DNA of 64,000 nucleotides from an uncultured Collinsella sp. (GCA_900541645.1 UQKQ01000002.1:62001-126000), one strand, 5' to 3'. Positions 1 to 8,310 are shown, numbered from the stretch's first letter. Numbers and translations: made by a program. The notes: generated by a model from the letters alone, not told the origin.

Positions 1-318
1 TCATGGTTTCCTAACGTCCAAGTCATCTGCCGCCGATTATACGCCGCCACGCGGACCGGTGCCGCGCCGCCATCGGCCACGGGCAACGTAATCCAAGGCG
101 AACGAGCGTGGATTTTTGGACACTTTCAGGATGAGCGTGGATAATCTCCCACTTTGAGCCCGTCACCAAGCCAAAAACGGAATATTTTCCACGCTCATTC
201 TGCAGATTGCCGCTTAGGGGCGTTTGCAGCGTCGAGCCGTTACGCGGTTTGGTAAAACCGCGTAACCAAAGGAGCAGCGTCGACCGATCCGCCGTTCGTC
301 AGAACGGCGGAACCAACC
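1..318. other. Non-coding left edge with repeated words and hairpins
   Basis: No gene is visible here. The word GAGCGTGGA occurs twice (about 104 and 134) and its complement TCCACGCTC once (about 190), suggesting part of a dispersed repeat. Two hairpins follow, with arms 239-250/255-266 and 289-297/302-310, each preceded by the ten-base word GCAGCGTCGA (226-235 and 274-283). Both lie downstream of the minus-strand GntR gene that ends at 319, so they may form its 3' end, although neither has a clear T-tract. Confidence 0.5.
226..266. repeat. 41-bp repeat containing a hairpin, copy 1
   Basis: This 41-base stretch is identical to 8686-8726. It contains GCAGCGTCGA, then a hairpin with arms GTTACGCGGTTT and AAACCGCGTAAC. 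Copy 1 lies about 50 bases downstream of the minus-strand GntR gene; copy 2 abuts the stop codon of the second SIS gene. Two genes of the same pathway therefore share a 3' element, which could be a termination or mRNA-stability structure. Confidence 0.6.
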
Positions 319-1038
319 CTACATGACCATAACGTAGCGCGATCCCACGTAGTACTGCTTACCCATCAGGACCGGCTCGCCATTGGGACCGGTAAAGCTG
401 GCACGCAGGTTGAGCAGCGGATCGTGCGGAGCAATGCCCAACTCGGCTGCCTGCTCGGTATTGGCACGAACGGCCTCGACCGTGCGGTAGCCAACCGAGA
501 CAATCGGCGTTCCGCCAACACGCTCGACCTCGGCAAAAATCGACTTGTCCTCAAGATCGGCCGTCAACAGCTCACGGTAGGCGTCAAACGGCACAAAGAT
601 GTTCTCCTCAAAGATGGGCTCGCCGTCGGCTGTACGCACGCGCTTAATATGCAGCAGCAGCGCGTCCTTCTGCAGGCCAAAGAACTCCATCTCGTTTTGA
701 CGTGCCGGCACAATCTGGCGATCGACCACATGCGCGCCCGCCTTCATGCCGTTGCTGGCACACAGCGCGGTAAACGTCTGAAGCGTCGAAGCGTGGAACT
801 GACGATTGATGTGCGGCGTGGAGACAAAGGTACCACGGCCCTGCTGCTTAACCAGGTAGCCATCGGAGCACAGCTCCTCGACGGCGCGGCGCACCGTAAT
901 GCGGCTCACGTCGTACTGCTCGGCTAGCTCAAGCTCGGACGGAATACGCTCCTTGGGTGCATAAACACCTTTCTCGATCGCATCCTTGATCTCGTCGTAA
1001 ATCTGCTGGTAAAGCGGTGCATTTTTGGGCGCGGGCAT
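319..1038 (-). CDS. GntR/UTRA-family transcriptional regulator
   Basis: This 239-residue protein has a GntR winged helix at about residues 8-75 (the stretch SRITVRRAVEELCSDGYLVKQ is typical up to the wing) and a UTRA (HutC-like) effector domain from about 95 to the end. Such proteins are usually repressors released by a phosphorylated sugar or amine. A sequence just upstream, at 1071-1092, shares the words TATAACG and ACGT with sites ahead of the PTS operon and of the DMT transporter. I infer that this is the local repressor of those genes and of itself. The effector could be a phosphorylated Amadori compound, but the sequence does not show this. The ribosome site is weak. Confidence 0.9.
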   Translation of the reverse strand: MPAPKNAPLYQQIYDEIKDAIEKGVYAPKERIPSELELAEQYDVSRITVRRAVEELCSDGYLVKQQGRGTFVSTPHINRQFHASTLQTFTALCASNGMKAGAHVVDRQIVPARQNEMEFFGLQKDALLLHIKRVRTADGEPIFEENIFVPFDAYRELLTADLEDKSIFAEVERVGGTPIVSVGYRTVEAVRANTEQAAELGIAPHDPLLNLRASFTGPNGEPVLMGKQYYVGSRYVMVM

Positions 1039-1070
1039 ATCTGATCACTCTTATCGAAATATCGAAATAA

Positions 1071-1092
1071 CTAATACGTATATAACGTCTAG
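1071..1092. promoter_or_regulatory. Putative GntR operator, site 1
   Basis: An imperfect dyad with the half-words CTA-n2-ACGT and ACGT-n-TAG lies 33 bases upstream of the GntR start. Its core TATAACGTCTA is shared with 7073-7092 (before the PTS operon) and, in reverse, with 8350-8368 (before the DMT transporter). Assignment to the adjacent GntR protein is inference from position and recurrence. Confidence 0.5.
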
Positions 1093-1130
1093 TTTCATGT
1101 TACCTCATAATGATAAAACGATACACCCTC

Positions 1131-1174
1131 CCTACCAAAAAGCGACAGCTTCATTTTGGTAGGTTTTATCTGGG
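1131..1174. repeat. GGGAC-type palindromic repeat, type A copy 1
   Basis: Arms CCTACCAAAA and TTTTGGTAGG enclose a loop containing GCGACAGC, followed by GTTTTATCTGGG. It matches 3116-3160 in the same orientation at about 40 of 44 positions and is inverted relative to 2440-2484. It has no T-tract of its own and is better read as a small dispersed palindrome than as a gene part. Confidence 0.65.
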
Positions 1175-1181
1175 AAAACGA

Positions 1182-1217
1182 AAGCCCCTCGAAAGCAGCG
1201 AGGCTTTCGAGGGGCTC
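1182..1217 (-). terminator. Rho-independent-like terminator after the YitT gene
   Basis: The perfect stem AGCCCCTCGAAAGC / GCTTTCGAGGGGCT begins about 40 bases past the stop codon of the minus-strand YitT gene. On the minus strand it is followed by a T-rich run. Confidence 0.7.
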
Positions 1218-1257
1218 ATACGGAAGGGTTGCGCCAGGCCGGCAAAATGCCAATACC

Positions 1258-2265
1258 CTACCTGCCGTCGTCCTGCTGCAGGCTGTCCTGCTCGCTGAGG
1301 CGCGCCTGCCTGCTGGCCATGCGCGCGGGCTTGTCGGGATCAGGTACGGCCGTGGGCATGGGCTCGTCGACATGACCGCCCCACCAGCCGCCCACAAAGT
1401 TGAGCGTGTGAAACACATTGATCACGGCACCGGAATCAATGTCGCACACCAGCTTGATAATGTCCTGGCTCTCGTAGGTCGAGACAACGGCGTGCAGCAG
1501 GTACATCTTTTCGCGGCTGTATCCGCCGATGACCTCGGCGCAGCTAATGCCGTGCTGAAAATGGTCAACATAGGCGGTCATGACCTCGTCCGCCTTGCGC
1601 GTCGTGATCTGCAGCGTCACGCGGTCGTAGCGACGATAGAAACTGTCGATGGTCTTGGTCGAAATAAACTGGAACACGATAGAGTACGCCGCGTTGTCCC
1701 AACCAAACATAAAGCCAAAAATCGCCAGGATAAAGCAGTTGAAACCAAAGATGACGCCCCAGATAGTCTTGCCCGTGTGGTTGGAGACCCACAGCGCGAT
1801 AAAGTCGGTGCCGCCGGTGGACGCACCGGACTTGAGCGCGATGGCAGCGCCCAGACCCGAGACCACGCCGCCAAAAATGATGAGCATGATCTTGTCGCCC
1901 AAAAACGGGGAAAAGTGAAAGATGTTGAGGAACAGCGACGAGAGCACGACCTGCATCATCGAGAAGATGACGAAGCGTTTGCTAATGCCGCTCCAGCATA
2001 GGAGCGCCACGGGGATGTTGAGCGCGAGCATGCCGAGCGAGATGTCGATTCGAACGCCGCCGAGCGAGGTAACGCGATCGAGCAGGACCGCGACGCCGGT
2101 AAGACCACTCGGAAGCAGGTCGGCGGGTTGAATGAACGCCTGGATCAGAAATGTCTGGAGAACGGCGGAAATGGTGACCGCCACGGCAGTAATGGCACGG
2201 CGAACGATGGTGAGGCGGCCGAGCACGAGCACGCGGTCCGTGAGCTGATCGATGGCGTTCGCCAC
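1258..2265 (-). CDS. YitT family membrane protein (DUF2179)
   Basis: This 335-residue protein has about five to six hydrophobic helices between residues 20 and 215, including GLTGVAVLLDRV near residue 55, followed by a soluble C-terminal domain (about 220-310) of the DUF2179 type with YSREKMYLLHAVVST and a glycine-rich end. This is the usual YitT arrangement. Family members are predicted transporters or membrane regulators, and no substrate is established. The start is GTG at 2265, placed five bases after AGGAG. The gene stands alone between a terminator and small palindromes. The C-terminal 25 residues are polar and probably disordered. Confidence 0.88.
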   Translation of the reverse strand: MANAIDQLTDRVLVLGRLTIVRRAITAVAVTISAVLQTFLIQAFIQPADLLPSGLTGVAVLLDRVTSLGGVRIDISLGMLALNIPVALLCWSGISKRFVIFSMMQVVLSSLFLNIFHFSPFLGDKIMLIIFGGVVSGLGAAIALKSGASTGGTDFIALWVSNHTGKTIWGVIFGFNCFILAIFGFMFGWDNAAYSIVFQFISTKTIDSFYRRYDRVTLQITTRKADEVMTAYVDHFQHGISCAEVIGGYSREKMYLLHAVVSTYESQDIIKLVCDIDSGAVINVFHTLNFVGGWWGGHVDEPMPTAVPDPDKPARMASRQARLSEQDSLQQDDGR

Positions 2266-2385
2266 GGAGGCTCCTTTCGAAGGCAGATATAGTTGTGAGG
2301 CGTGCCCGCGATTGTAGCATGGAGCGTGCGGGGGCGCTTCAATTCACCCTCTCTCGACAACCATCAGAAGGACCGTGAGGCCGCT

Positions 2386-2426
2386 CAAAAGAAAAACGCC
2401 GTGAAGAGAGCGGTCCCTTCACGGCG
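2386..2426 (-). terminator. Terminator downstream of the HAD gene
   Basis: The perfect 10-bp stem CGCCGTGAAG / CTTCACGGCG is followed on the minus strand by TTTTTCTTTT. It lies about 45 bases past the stop codon of the HAD gene. Confidence 0.8.
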
Positions 2427-2439
2427 AATTCGGCGTTTG

Positions 2440-2484
2440 CCCAGATAAAACCTGCCAAAATAAACCTGTCCCTAAATGGCAGGT
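2440..2484. repeat. Type A palindromic repeat, copy 2 (inverted)
   Basis: This copy is the reverse complement of 3116-3160 at 41 of 45 positions, and it contains CTGTCCC. It overlaps the stop codon of the HAD gene (2472-2474). With the opposite copy just outside the HAD start codon, the gene is bracketed by inverted repeats about 630 bp apart. Confidence 0.75.
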
Positions 2485-3101
2485 AGGATGTCGGTCAGGT
2501 TGTCGATGATGGTGTCGGCGGCGGACTGGTCCAGGTTGACGCCCTCGTGCGGACGCAGCGCCAGGACTCGGGCGCCGGAGCGCTTGCCGGCCTCGATGCC
2601 CAAAGGCGAGTCCTCGATAACCAGGCACTCGGCAGGCTCCACCCCCAGCGCCTCCATGGCACGCAGGTAGATCTCGGGGTCGGGCTTAAACGCACTGCAC
2701 TCGTGGCCGCTGATGGTGTAGTCCAGCACGTCGGCGATACCGGCAATTTCCACCAGCTCGTCAATGAGCTCGCGATAGGACGAGCTCGCGATGGCGCACT
2801 TCACGCCGCGCTCGTGCAGCTCACGCATCACCGGCCCCGTCTGCTCGTTGAGCAGCTCGGTATACGGAACGGGATGGTCCGGGCTGTAGACCTGCTTGTA
2901 CTCCACGCGCAGACGCTCACGCAGCTCAATATCGTCGGGCACCAGCGCCTCCCAAATGGCAGGCTCGTTAGACCCCGAAAGATCGGGAATCTCGTCAAAG
3001 TGGAACCCCTTCTCTTCCATAAACGCCACGCGACGACGGTTGTAGAACCACTCGGTATCGACCAGCACGCCGTCCATATCAAACAGCACTGCCTTGATCA
3101 T
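2472..3101 (-). CDS. HAD-superfamily phosphatase, beta-phosphoglucomutase-like
   Basis: This 209-residue protein carries the HAD motifs in order: DMDGVLVDTE at the N-terminus (nucleophile and general-acid aspartates), a cap domain, motif II in AIASSS, motif III lysine in FKPDPEIY, and motif IV in VIEDSPLGIEAG. The form is typical of the beta-phosphoglucomutase/sugar phosphatase subfamily, and the substrate is not predictable. I chose the ATG at 3101 because GGAGG sits eight bases upstream; an ATG at 3107 directly abuts that site. The gene is bracketed by inverted type A repeats and lies downstream of the deglycase/PTS operon terminator. Removal of a sugar-phosphate by-product of that pathway is possible but only inferred. 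Confidence 0.9.
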   Translation of the reverse strand: MIKAVLFDMDGVLVDTEWFYNRRRVAFMEEKGFHFDEIPDLSGSNEPAIWEALVPDDIELRERLRVEYKQVYSPDHPVPYTELLNEQTGPVMRELHERGVKCAIASSSYRELIDELVEIAGIADVLDYTISGHECSAFKPDPEIYLRAMEALGVEPAECLVIEDSPLGIEAGKRSGARVLALRPHEGVNLDQSAADTIIDNLTDILPAI

Positions 3102-3115
3102 ACGCATCTCCTCCC

Positions 3116-3160
3116 ACCTGCCAAAAAGGGACAGGTTTATTTTGGTAGGTTTTATCTGGG
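3116..3160. repeat. Type A palindromic repeat, copy 3
   Basis: This copy contains the arms CCTGCCAAAA and TTTTGGTAGG with AGGGACAGG in the loop. It is the inverted partner of 2440-2484 across the HAD gene. Its edge overlaps the region just upstream of that gene's ribosome-binding site. Confidence 0.75.
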
Positions 3161-3188
3161 GTTTTATGACGCGGCAGACACGCCCTCC

Positions 3189-3228
3189 CCAGAGCAAAAA
3201 AGGGGACAGGGCGCAAACCCCATCCCCT
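3189..3228 (-). terminator. Terminator of the PTS/deglycase operon
   Basis: On the minus strand a stem GGGGATGGGG / CCCTGTCCCC is followed directly by TTTTTT. It starts about 35 bases after the stop codon of the SIS gene, and it marks the end of the PTS operon that begins at 7044. Confidence 0.8.
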
Positions 3229-3261
3229 CTCAATCAACCCGTAAGGTCTACTTACTTGTGA

Positions 3262-4245
3262 TTAGTAGGAAAGCTTCCACATGTAGCGACGCATGGTCAG
3301 CGGGTGCTGACGGGCCTCGGCGATCTGGTTGCCGTACTCGCGCATAACGGCGAGGTGCAGCAGCGGGTTGAAGTAGGTGACGACGCTCGCGGGCACGGCG
3401 TCAGCCAGGCCGTAGTCCTTGGAGTCGATCAGAGCGACCTTGGCGCCCATGCGCTTAAGGAAGGTGAGGGCGCGGGCGTCCATCGGACGGGTAGCGCCAT
3501 CGGACATGAAGAAGACGTAGGGCTTACCCTCGGTGGAAACCTCGAACGGGCCGTGGAAGTACTCACCGGTGTTGTAGGCGGCGGCGTCGATCCACTGCAT
3601 CTCGGTGAACAGGAAGGCGGCGTGAGAATAAGCCATCTTCTCGGAGGCACCGGAAGCCATGAAGTAGATCATCTTGTCGTCCTTGAAGTCCTCGGCGAAC
3701 TTCTTGGCGAGCTTCTTGCAGGACTGAGCAGCGTTCTCGCAGAGCTCAAAGACGTTGGTGAGGCCGGTGATCATGTCCTCGTAGTGGTCATAGCCCTCGG
3801 TCTGCTGAAGGATCTCGACAGCAAGAGCGATGGCGTAGCCGGGCTTCTCGCACTTGGCAGCGAAGTTGGCGTGGAAGCCGTGAACGATGACGTAGTCAGC
3901 GTCGACGGTCAGAGCGGAGCCAGCCTTGTTGGTGAGGGAGACGACCGGGCAGTTGTGCTTCTTGGCGGTCTTGTTGGCCTCGACGGTCTCGGGCGTGGAG
4001 CCACCGAGGGAGCAGGTGATCACGAAGGTGTGCTCGTTGACCCAGGAAGGCGTGTCGTAGTTGAACTCGTTAGCGGTGAAGATCTGAACGTTCAGCTTGT
4101 CCGTGTTGTTGGCCAGGAAGTACTTGGCGGGGTAAAGGTCGGACATGGAGGCACCGCAGCCGACGAAGGCGACGCTGTGGATCTCGTGGTTGGACAGGAC
4201 GTCAGCGACGATCTGCTTAGGGAGGTTAAGGTCGATCTCGTACAT
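3262..4245 (-). CDS. SIS-domain deglycase, fructoselysine-6-phosphate deglycase-like
   Basis: This 327-residue protein has two SIS (sugar isomerase) domains: residues about 20-150 with VGCGASMSD and TCSLGGSTPETV, and about 190-310 with MASGASEKMAY and NTGEYFHGPFE. FrlB/GfrE/GfrF-type deglycases of this size split 6-phosphorylated Amadori compounds into a sugar phosphate and an amine or amino acid, using Glu and His in the second domain; the EYFHGPFE stretch fits. The start at 4245 is chosen because AAAGGA lies nine bases upstream; an ATG at 4254 abuts that site. It is the last gene of the PTS operon, after EIID. Mannose-family PTS plus SIS deglycase is the known layout for glucoselysine/fructoselysine use. 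The substrate is inferred, and a GlmS-like or AgaS-like role is the alternative. Confidence 0.85.
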   Translation of the reverse strand: MYEIDLNLPKQIVADVLSNHEIHSVAFVGCGASMSDLYPAKYFLANNTDKLNVQIFTANEFNYDTPSWVNEHTFVITCSLGGSTPETVEANKTAKKHNCPVVSLTNKAGSALTVDADYVIVHGFHANFAAKCEKPGYAIALAVEILQQTEGYDHYEDMITGLTNVFELCENAAQSCKKLAKKFAEDFKDDKMIYFMASGASEKMAYSHAAFLFTEMQWIDAAAYNTGEYFHGPFEVSTEGKPYVFFMSDGATRPMDARALTFLKRMGAKVALIDSKDYGLADAVPASVVTYFNPLLHLAVMREYGNQIAEARQHPLTMRRYMWKLSY

Positions 4246-4335
4246 CTGACACATTCCTTTCAATTTTTGCGGCGCCACATTGCCGGGCGCTCGCAGGGTT
4301 ACCGTGATTTGGACCGAGTCGCCGGTCCGTTGAGG

Positions 4336-4365
4336 ATGTGTCAAAGGGACTGCCCTTTGACACAT
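4336..4365. repeat. Intra-operon hairpin with 13-bp perfect arms
   Basis: Arms ATGTGTCAAAGGG (4336-4348) and CCCTTTGACACAT (4353-4365) enclose four bases. It lies in the 197-base gap between EIID and the deglycase and has no T-tract. It could set the 3' boundary of a processed PTS message and so uncouple PTS and enzyme levels. It also carries the GGGAC word shared by many palindromes in this window. Confidence 0.65.
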
Positions 4366-4442
4366 TTAGGGATGGAAGCCTGCCTGGGGTATGGGATGCC
4401 AGGCAGGCCCCCGGGGGAAAGCGGTTAGGCGCTTAGTCGCGA

Positions 4443-5276
4443 CTAGGCCAGGATGCCGACCGCGGAGAGGGCGATGCCGCCCACGATGGCGATCACGAGA
4501 AGCCAACCGGTGTTGACGTTCTTCTTGATAAGCCAGTACATAAGGCCGGTGAGGCCAAGGGAGATCATCTGGGGCATCATGCTGTCCAGGATGTCCTGGA
4601 TAACGACGGTGCCGTCAGCGAACTGCAGCGGGGTGGTGGCGCCGATCAGCGTGGCGATCATGCCGCCCACGGACATAAGACCCACGATGCCGCAGACATA
4701 CATGAGCTTCTCCATGAGGTCGCCGCCCTGAAGCTTGCTCAGGTACTCGTGGCCGCCCTGATAGCCCATCTTGGCTGCGAACCAAGTAATCAGCACGGAG
4801 GGGACGATGGAGATGAGAAGGGCCAGGATCGGGCCCATGATGGAGCCCTGCTGAGCCAGCTGAACGCCCAAGCCAAAGGCGATAACGCGGATGGTGCCCT
4901 GGAAGAAGGAGTCACCGATGCCGGAAAGCGGGCCCATAAGGGAGGTCTTGACCGCGTTAATCGAATCGGGGTTGAAGTTCTCGGGATCCTTGGCGTACTC
5001 CTCCTCCATGGAGGCGGCGAGGCCCAGGATGAAAGCGCTCGTCTGCGGGGTGCAGTTGTAGAACGCCATGTGACGGTGGTAAGCCTCTTTCTTAGCAGCA
5101 AGCTGCTTGGGGTCGGACTCGTCCGGATAGAGGCGATCGAGCGTGGGAACCATACCGTAGAGGAAGCCCATGTTCATCTGACGCTCGTAGTTCCAAGAGG
5201 CCTGGATGGCCCAGGAGCGCCAGAAGAACTGGCTGACCTTCTTGTTCAGGGACACGTCCTTGGTTGCGGTTGCCAT
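4443..5276 (-). CDS. PTS system, mannose/fructose/sorbose family, EIID component
   Basis: This 277-residue membrane subunit of a mannose-family phosphotransferase permease has the typical N-terminal stretch FFWRSWAIQASWNYERQMN, the motif MEEEYAKD followed by SLMGPLSGIGDSFFQGT (about residues 110-135), and hydrophobic C-terminal helices. With EIIC it forms the sugar channel, which is driven by phosphate from EIIAB. I took the ATG at 5276 because it has the usual EIID N-terminus; the open frame continues upstream into the EIIC end without homology. The gap to EIIC is 13 bases. Confidence 0.93.
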   Translation of the reverse strand: MATATKDVSLNKKVSQFFWRSWAIQASWNYERQMNMGFLYGMVPTLDRLYPDESDPKQLAAKKEAYHRHMAFYNCTPQTSAFILGLAASMEEEYAKDPENFNPDSINAVKTSLMGPLSGIGDSFFQGTIRVIAFGLGVQLAQQGSIMGPILALLISIVPSVLITWFAAKMGYQGGHEYLSKLQGGDLMEKLMYVCGIVGLMSVGGMIATLIGATTPLQFADGTVVIQDILDSMMPQMISLGLTGLMYWLIKKNVNTGWLLVIAIVGGIALSAVGILA

Positions 5277-5289
5277 AGTGTGTTCCTCC

Positions 5290-6084
5290 TTAGTCTTCGT
5301 CGTCTTCGAGCGGATCGTAGTCGGAATCGACACCGGCGGCTGCATGGGAACCGTTGAACTTGAAGCCCATGAAGACGACAGCCAGGCACACACCGATCAG
5401 AGCGACCGCGATGACGGACAGGTTGAGGTAAGCGGCGAGCAGGAAACCGATGAACAGGAACGGAGTCATACCCTTCTTGATCATCATGGTGAGCAGCAGG
5501 GCCAAGCCGTAGGCGGTCATGATCTTGGTCGAAACGTTAAGACCAGTGGACAGCCACTCGGGAACCATGTTGACGATGGCCTGAACCAGGTCGGTGCCAA
5601 CAAAGACGGCGAGGAAGATCGGCAGGAAGTACATGATGGCGTACAAACCGGAGCCGGCGCAGATGTGTATACGGTAGGCGGTCTTGAACTTTCCGTTATC
5701 AATCGCGTTATCTGCCACATGGGTGAGGACGGCGATGATGGAACGGAACACGATGCCGAGGAGCTGACCCAGGACGGCGACCGGGATGGCGATCGTCATG
5801 GCGGTCTCGGCGGAAGCATCGGTCAGGCACGCAAAGGCAGCGGCCACGATGCCGCCCAGGACCATATCGGGCGGAACGGCGGCGCCGACCTGCACCAGGC
5901 CCATGGACACGAGCTCGACGGCGGCACCGACGGCAAGACCGGTGGGCACATCGCCCAGCAGCAGACCGACGAGCGTAGCGCCAACGAGGGGCTGCTCGAA
6001 GTTAAGACGACCGAGCAGGCGGGAGTCCCACATGCAGAACACGCCGACGAGGCCGACGAGCACCGCACTGATGAACGTATTCAT
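5290..6084 (-). CDS. PTS system, mannose/fructose/sorbose family, EIIC component
   Basis: This 264-residue integral membrane protein has about six to seven hydrophobic helices and the family stretch QPLVGATLVGLLLGD near residue 35, followed by VELVSMGLVQVGAAVPPD. It is the translocation subunit and pairs with EIID. The C-terminus ends in an acidic tail. AGGAG lies six bases before the ATG. It sits between EIIAB (36 bases upstream) and EIID (13 bases downstream) in one operon. Confidence 0.94.
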   Translation of the reverse strand: MNTFISAVLVGLVGVFCMWDSRLLGRLNFEQPLVGATLVGLLLGDVPTGLAVGAAVELVSMGLVQVGAAVPPDMVLGGIVAAAFACLTDASAETAMTIAIPVAVLGQLLGIVFRSIIAVLTHVADNAIDNGKFKTAYRIHICAGSGLYAIMYFLPIFLAVFVGTDLVQAIVNMVPEWLSTGLNVSTKIMTAYGLALLLTMMIKKGMTPFLFIGFLLAAYLNLSVIAVALIGVCLAVVFMGFKFNGSHAAAGVDSDYDPLEDDED

Positions 6085-6120
6085 ACCCTTCTCCTTTCAG
6101 TCAGGCAAAAGCCTGGTTGA

Positions 6121-7044
6121 TTACAGCTTGGCGTCGATGTCGACGCTCTGATACGTAGGGGTCTGCTGGACGTAGAGCTTAATGCCCATGTCGAGCAACT
6201 GGTTGACGTCGGCCTTCTGGGTGGCGTCGAAGAAGACGGAGCTGTCCTTGCCGCCAATCTGATCGGCACCGTCGTGGTTGGCGGTGGCGCCCAGGTTGAT
6301 GGCGTCGAGCTTGTAACCCTGGCAGAACTGCAGCATCTCGGCAGTGTTGCCAAAGACAAACATGACGCGCTCGCCGAGGGTGTTGAGCTTGTCCATCTTG
6401 GCGAGGGCACGCTCGACGGTGAAGACGTTCAGGCGCACGCCCTGGGGCTTGGCCAGCTTAAGAGCGCCCTTCTTGATCTCATCGTTGGCGGCAGCGTTGT
6501 CGACGACGATGATGCGCTCGGCCTGAACCTTGGTGGTCCAGGTAAAGACGACCTGGCCGTGCAGCAGACGGTAGTCAAGACGTGCGAGGACGATCTTGGC
6601 GGGACCGGAGCTGTGACGGGACGCCTTGGCCTTCTTGGCGGGAGCCGCGACGGCCTCGACCGGTGCGTTGGGGTTGGTCAGACCGGTGCGGGCCTCGTTG
6701 ATGAGGGCCGCGAGCTCGGCACCCTTGATGGGGGCGGGGCTCATAGCGAGCGTCAGCGCCAGCGGAATATTGAAACCGCTGACAACCGTGAACTTCGTGC
6801 CGTTCTTGGAAAGCTCGACCATGCTGTTGTTGACCGAGCTGCCGAGCATATCGGTCAGCACATAGACGGTGTCGTCCGCGTTGAACGTGGCGATCATGGC
6901 GTCCACCTTGTTGGTGATGGGCTCCTTGTCGTCACGAGCAAGCGACACGACGTGGACGTTCGACACGTCGCCGAGAACCATCTCGAGCGTGTCTTTGGCG
7001 CCTGCGGCCAGGCCGCCATGAGATGCGAGAATGATCTGATTCAT
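6121..7044 (-). CDS. PTS system, mannose/sorbose family, fused EIIAB component
   Basis: This 307-residue fusion has an EIIA(Man) domain at residues 1-120 with the phosphorylated histidine H9 in ILASHGGLA, an Ala/Pro/Lys/Ser linker at about 128-149, and an EIIB domain at 150-307 with the phosphorylated histidine H162 in LDYRLLHGQV. Phosphate passes from HPr to H9, then H162, then the incoming sugar. It is the first gene of the operon EIIAB-EIIC-EIID-deglycase. GGAGGAGG precedes the ATG. A GntR operator-like sequence lies 29-48 bases upstream. In Salmonella-type Gfr systems EIIA and EIIB are separate proteins, so the fusion is a local variant. Confidence 0.95.
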   Translation of the reverse strand: MNQIILASHGGLAAGAKDTLEMVLGDVSNVHVVSLARDDKEPITNKVDAMIATFNADDTVYVLTDMLGSSVNNSMVELSKNGTKFTVVSGFNIPLALTLAMSPAPIKGAELAALINEARTGLTNPNAPVEAVAAPAKKAKASRHSSGPAKIVLARLDYRLLHGQVVFTWTTKVQAERIIVVDNAAANDEIKKGALKLAKPQGVRLNVFTVERALAKMDKLNTLGERVMFVFGNTAEMLQFCQGYKLDAINLGATANHDGADQIGGKDSSVFFDATQKADVNQLLDMGIKLYVQQTPTYQSVDIDAKL

Positions 7045-7072
7045 CTTGCCTCCTCCTTTTCGATATGGTCAT

Positions 7073-7092
7073 TATAACGTCTTATACGTTGC
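7073..7092. promoter_or_regulatory. Putative GntR operator, site 2 (PTS operon)
   Basis: TATAACGTCTTATACGTTGC lies directly upstream of the EIIAB ribosome site. It shares TATAACGTCT with the site before the GntR gene at 319-1038 and TATAACG with the site at 8350-8368. This supports one regulator for all three promoters; protein assignment is inferred. Confidence 0.5.
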
Positions 7093-7227
7093 TTATATTG
7101 CTAATTAGTATAAAGACCGTTCGCGGGTGAAAATCGACCGTTGACGGGTTTAACGTACTTGAAACGTTGGGGCTGGATAGGCCGGCGCTGGCTGGATAAC
7201 CCCAGGCCAGACGCCGTGCACAATCCT

Positions 7228-8310
7228 CTATCGCACGAAGTACCAGGGGCTTTCCTGCACGGTGGGCTCCAGCGCGATGCCAGTGCGTTCCTTAAACAGA
7301 TCCATGTCCTGAGATTTTTCGGTCCACCACGCGTTGGGCTTAAAGGTCATGCTCTCGACAATACGTTTGACAATGACGCTGTTGCGCAGCCTGGAGAAGT
7401 CGGTGTTCATGATCAGGATGGACGCGAGCACCAGCACGATGCCCAGGACCTTGATCGCGCCGGCGGGCTCGGCGTAGACACCAATGCCCAGCAGTACGGT
7501 GACGACCGTCTCGAATGACATTACGACGGGAACTTTCGACGTCTCGAGCCCCATGGACAGACCCTGCATATATAAGACATAGGCCACGGCTGTGGGGATG
7601 AGTCCAAAACCAAAGAACAACAGCAGCAGCTGTGGCGACATTGCCGCGGCGACATCTGGCCACGGAGCCGCGATAGCCGCCATAACCGCACCGCCAAAAA
7701 CAAGGCCCCAAAACGTGACAGCCAGCGGGTGGACCGTCTTGGTTGCTATCCGGCTAAACACCGCGAGCGACGCGCCACAAAAGCCCGCGATCACGCCCGA
7801 CGTGACGCCCCAAACCGAAAAATGGAAACCGGAAAGGTCGCCATTGGTCACTGCAAGTACACAGCCACCGATATTAAAAGCGATGGCAACGAGCTTGTTG
7901 GGAGTCACATCCTCGCGATAAAGCACGCGGCCGAGCATGACGCCAAACACCGGCGAGGTGTAGAGCAGCACCGAGGCCGTGGACATGCCCACCTCGCCCA
8001 TACACTCGTAATAAAGCGTGTTAGCGGTGGCGAGGCCGATAATGCCAAGAAGCGCACAGGGAACAAGCTCTTTAGGACTTGCCTTGAACAGTGCCAGGGG
8101 ACCCGATGCTTTTCCCTCACGATCGCCTCCCTGGCAACCCATGAACGCCAAGACCGGAGCCATTAAGACGGCACCTGACAACAGGCGAAAGGCCGCCATG
8201 CTCTGAGACGAAACACCCAGGGCCGAGATGCCTTTTACAAAGATTCCGATGCTGCCCCACATAAGCGCGGCGATCAGCACCAGCACATAGCCCAGATTGC
8301 TTTTCTTCAA
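7228..8310 (-). CDS. EamA/DMT superfamily transporter
   Basis: This 360-residue protein has ten hydrophobic helices in two EamA repeats: about residues 5-155, starting LGYVLVLIAALMWGSIG, and about 180-315. A soluble tail of about 45 residues follows; ordinary EamA proteins end near 300 residues. The start is read as TTG at 8310 because GAGGAG lies six bases before it; a GTG at 8346 gives 12 more residues but has no ribosome site. Members move amino acids or metabolites across the membrane. It sits between the PTS operon and the second deglycase and has a GntR-like operator upstream, so release of an amino acid or amine made by the deglycases, or its uptake, is plausible but unproven. Confidence 0.88.
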   Translation of the reverse strand: MKKSNLGYVLVLIAALMWGSIGIFVKGISALGVSSQSMAAFRLLSGAVLMAPVLAFMGCQGGDREGKASGPLALFKASPKELVPCALLGIIGLATANTLYYECMGEVGMSTASVLLYTSPVFGVMLGRVLYREDVTPNKLVAIAFNIGGCVLAVTNGDLSGFHFSVWGVTSGVIAGFCGASLAVFSRIATKTVHPLAVTFWGLVFGGAVMAAIAAPWPDVAAAMSPQLLLLFFGFGLIPTAVAYVLYMQGLSMGLETSKVPVVMSFETVVTVLLGIGVYAEPAGAIKVLGIVLVLASILIMNTDFSRLRNSVIVKRIVESMTFKPNAWWTEKSQDMDLFKERTGIALEPTVQESPWYFVR

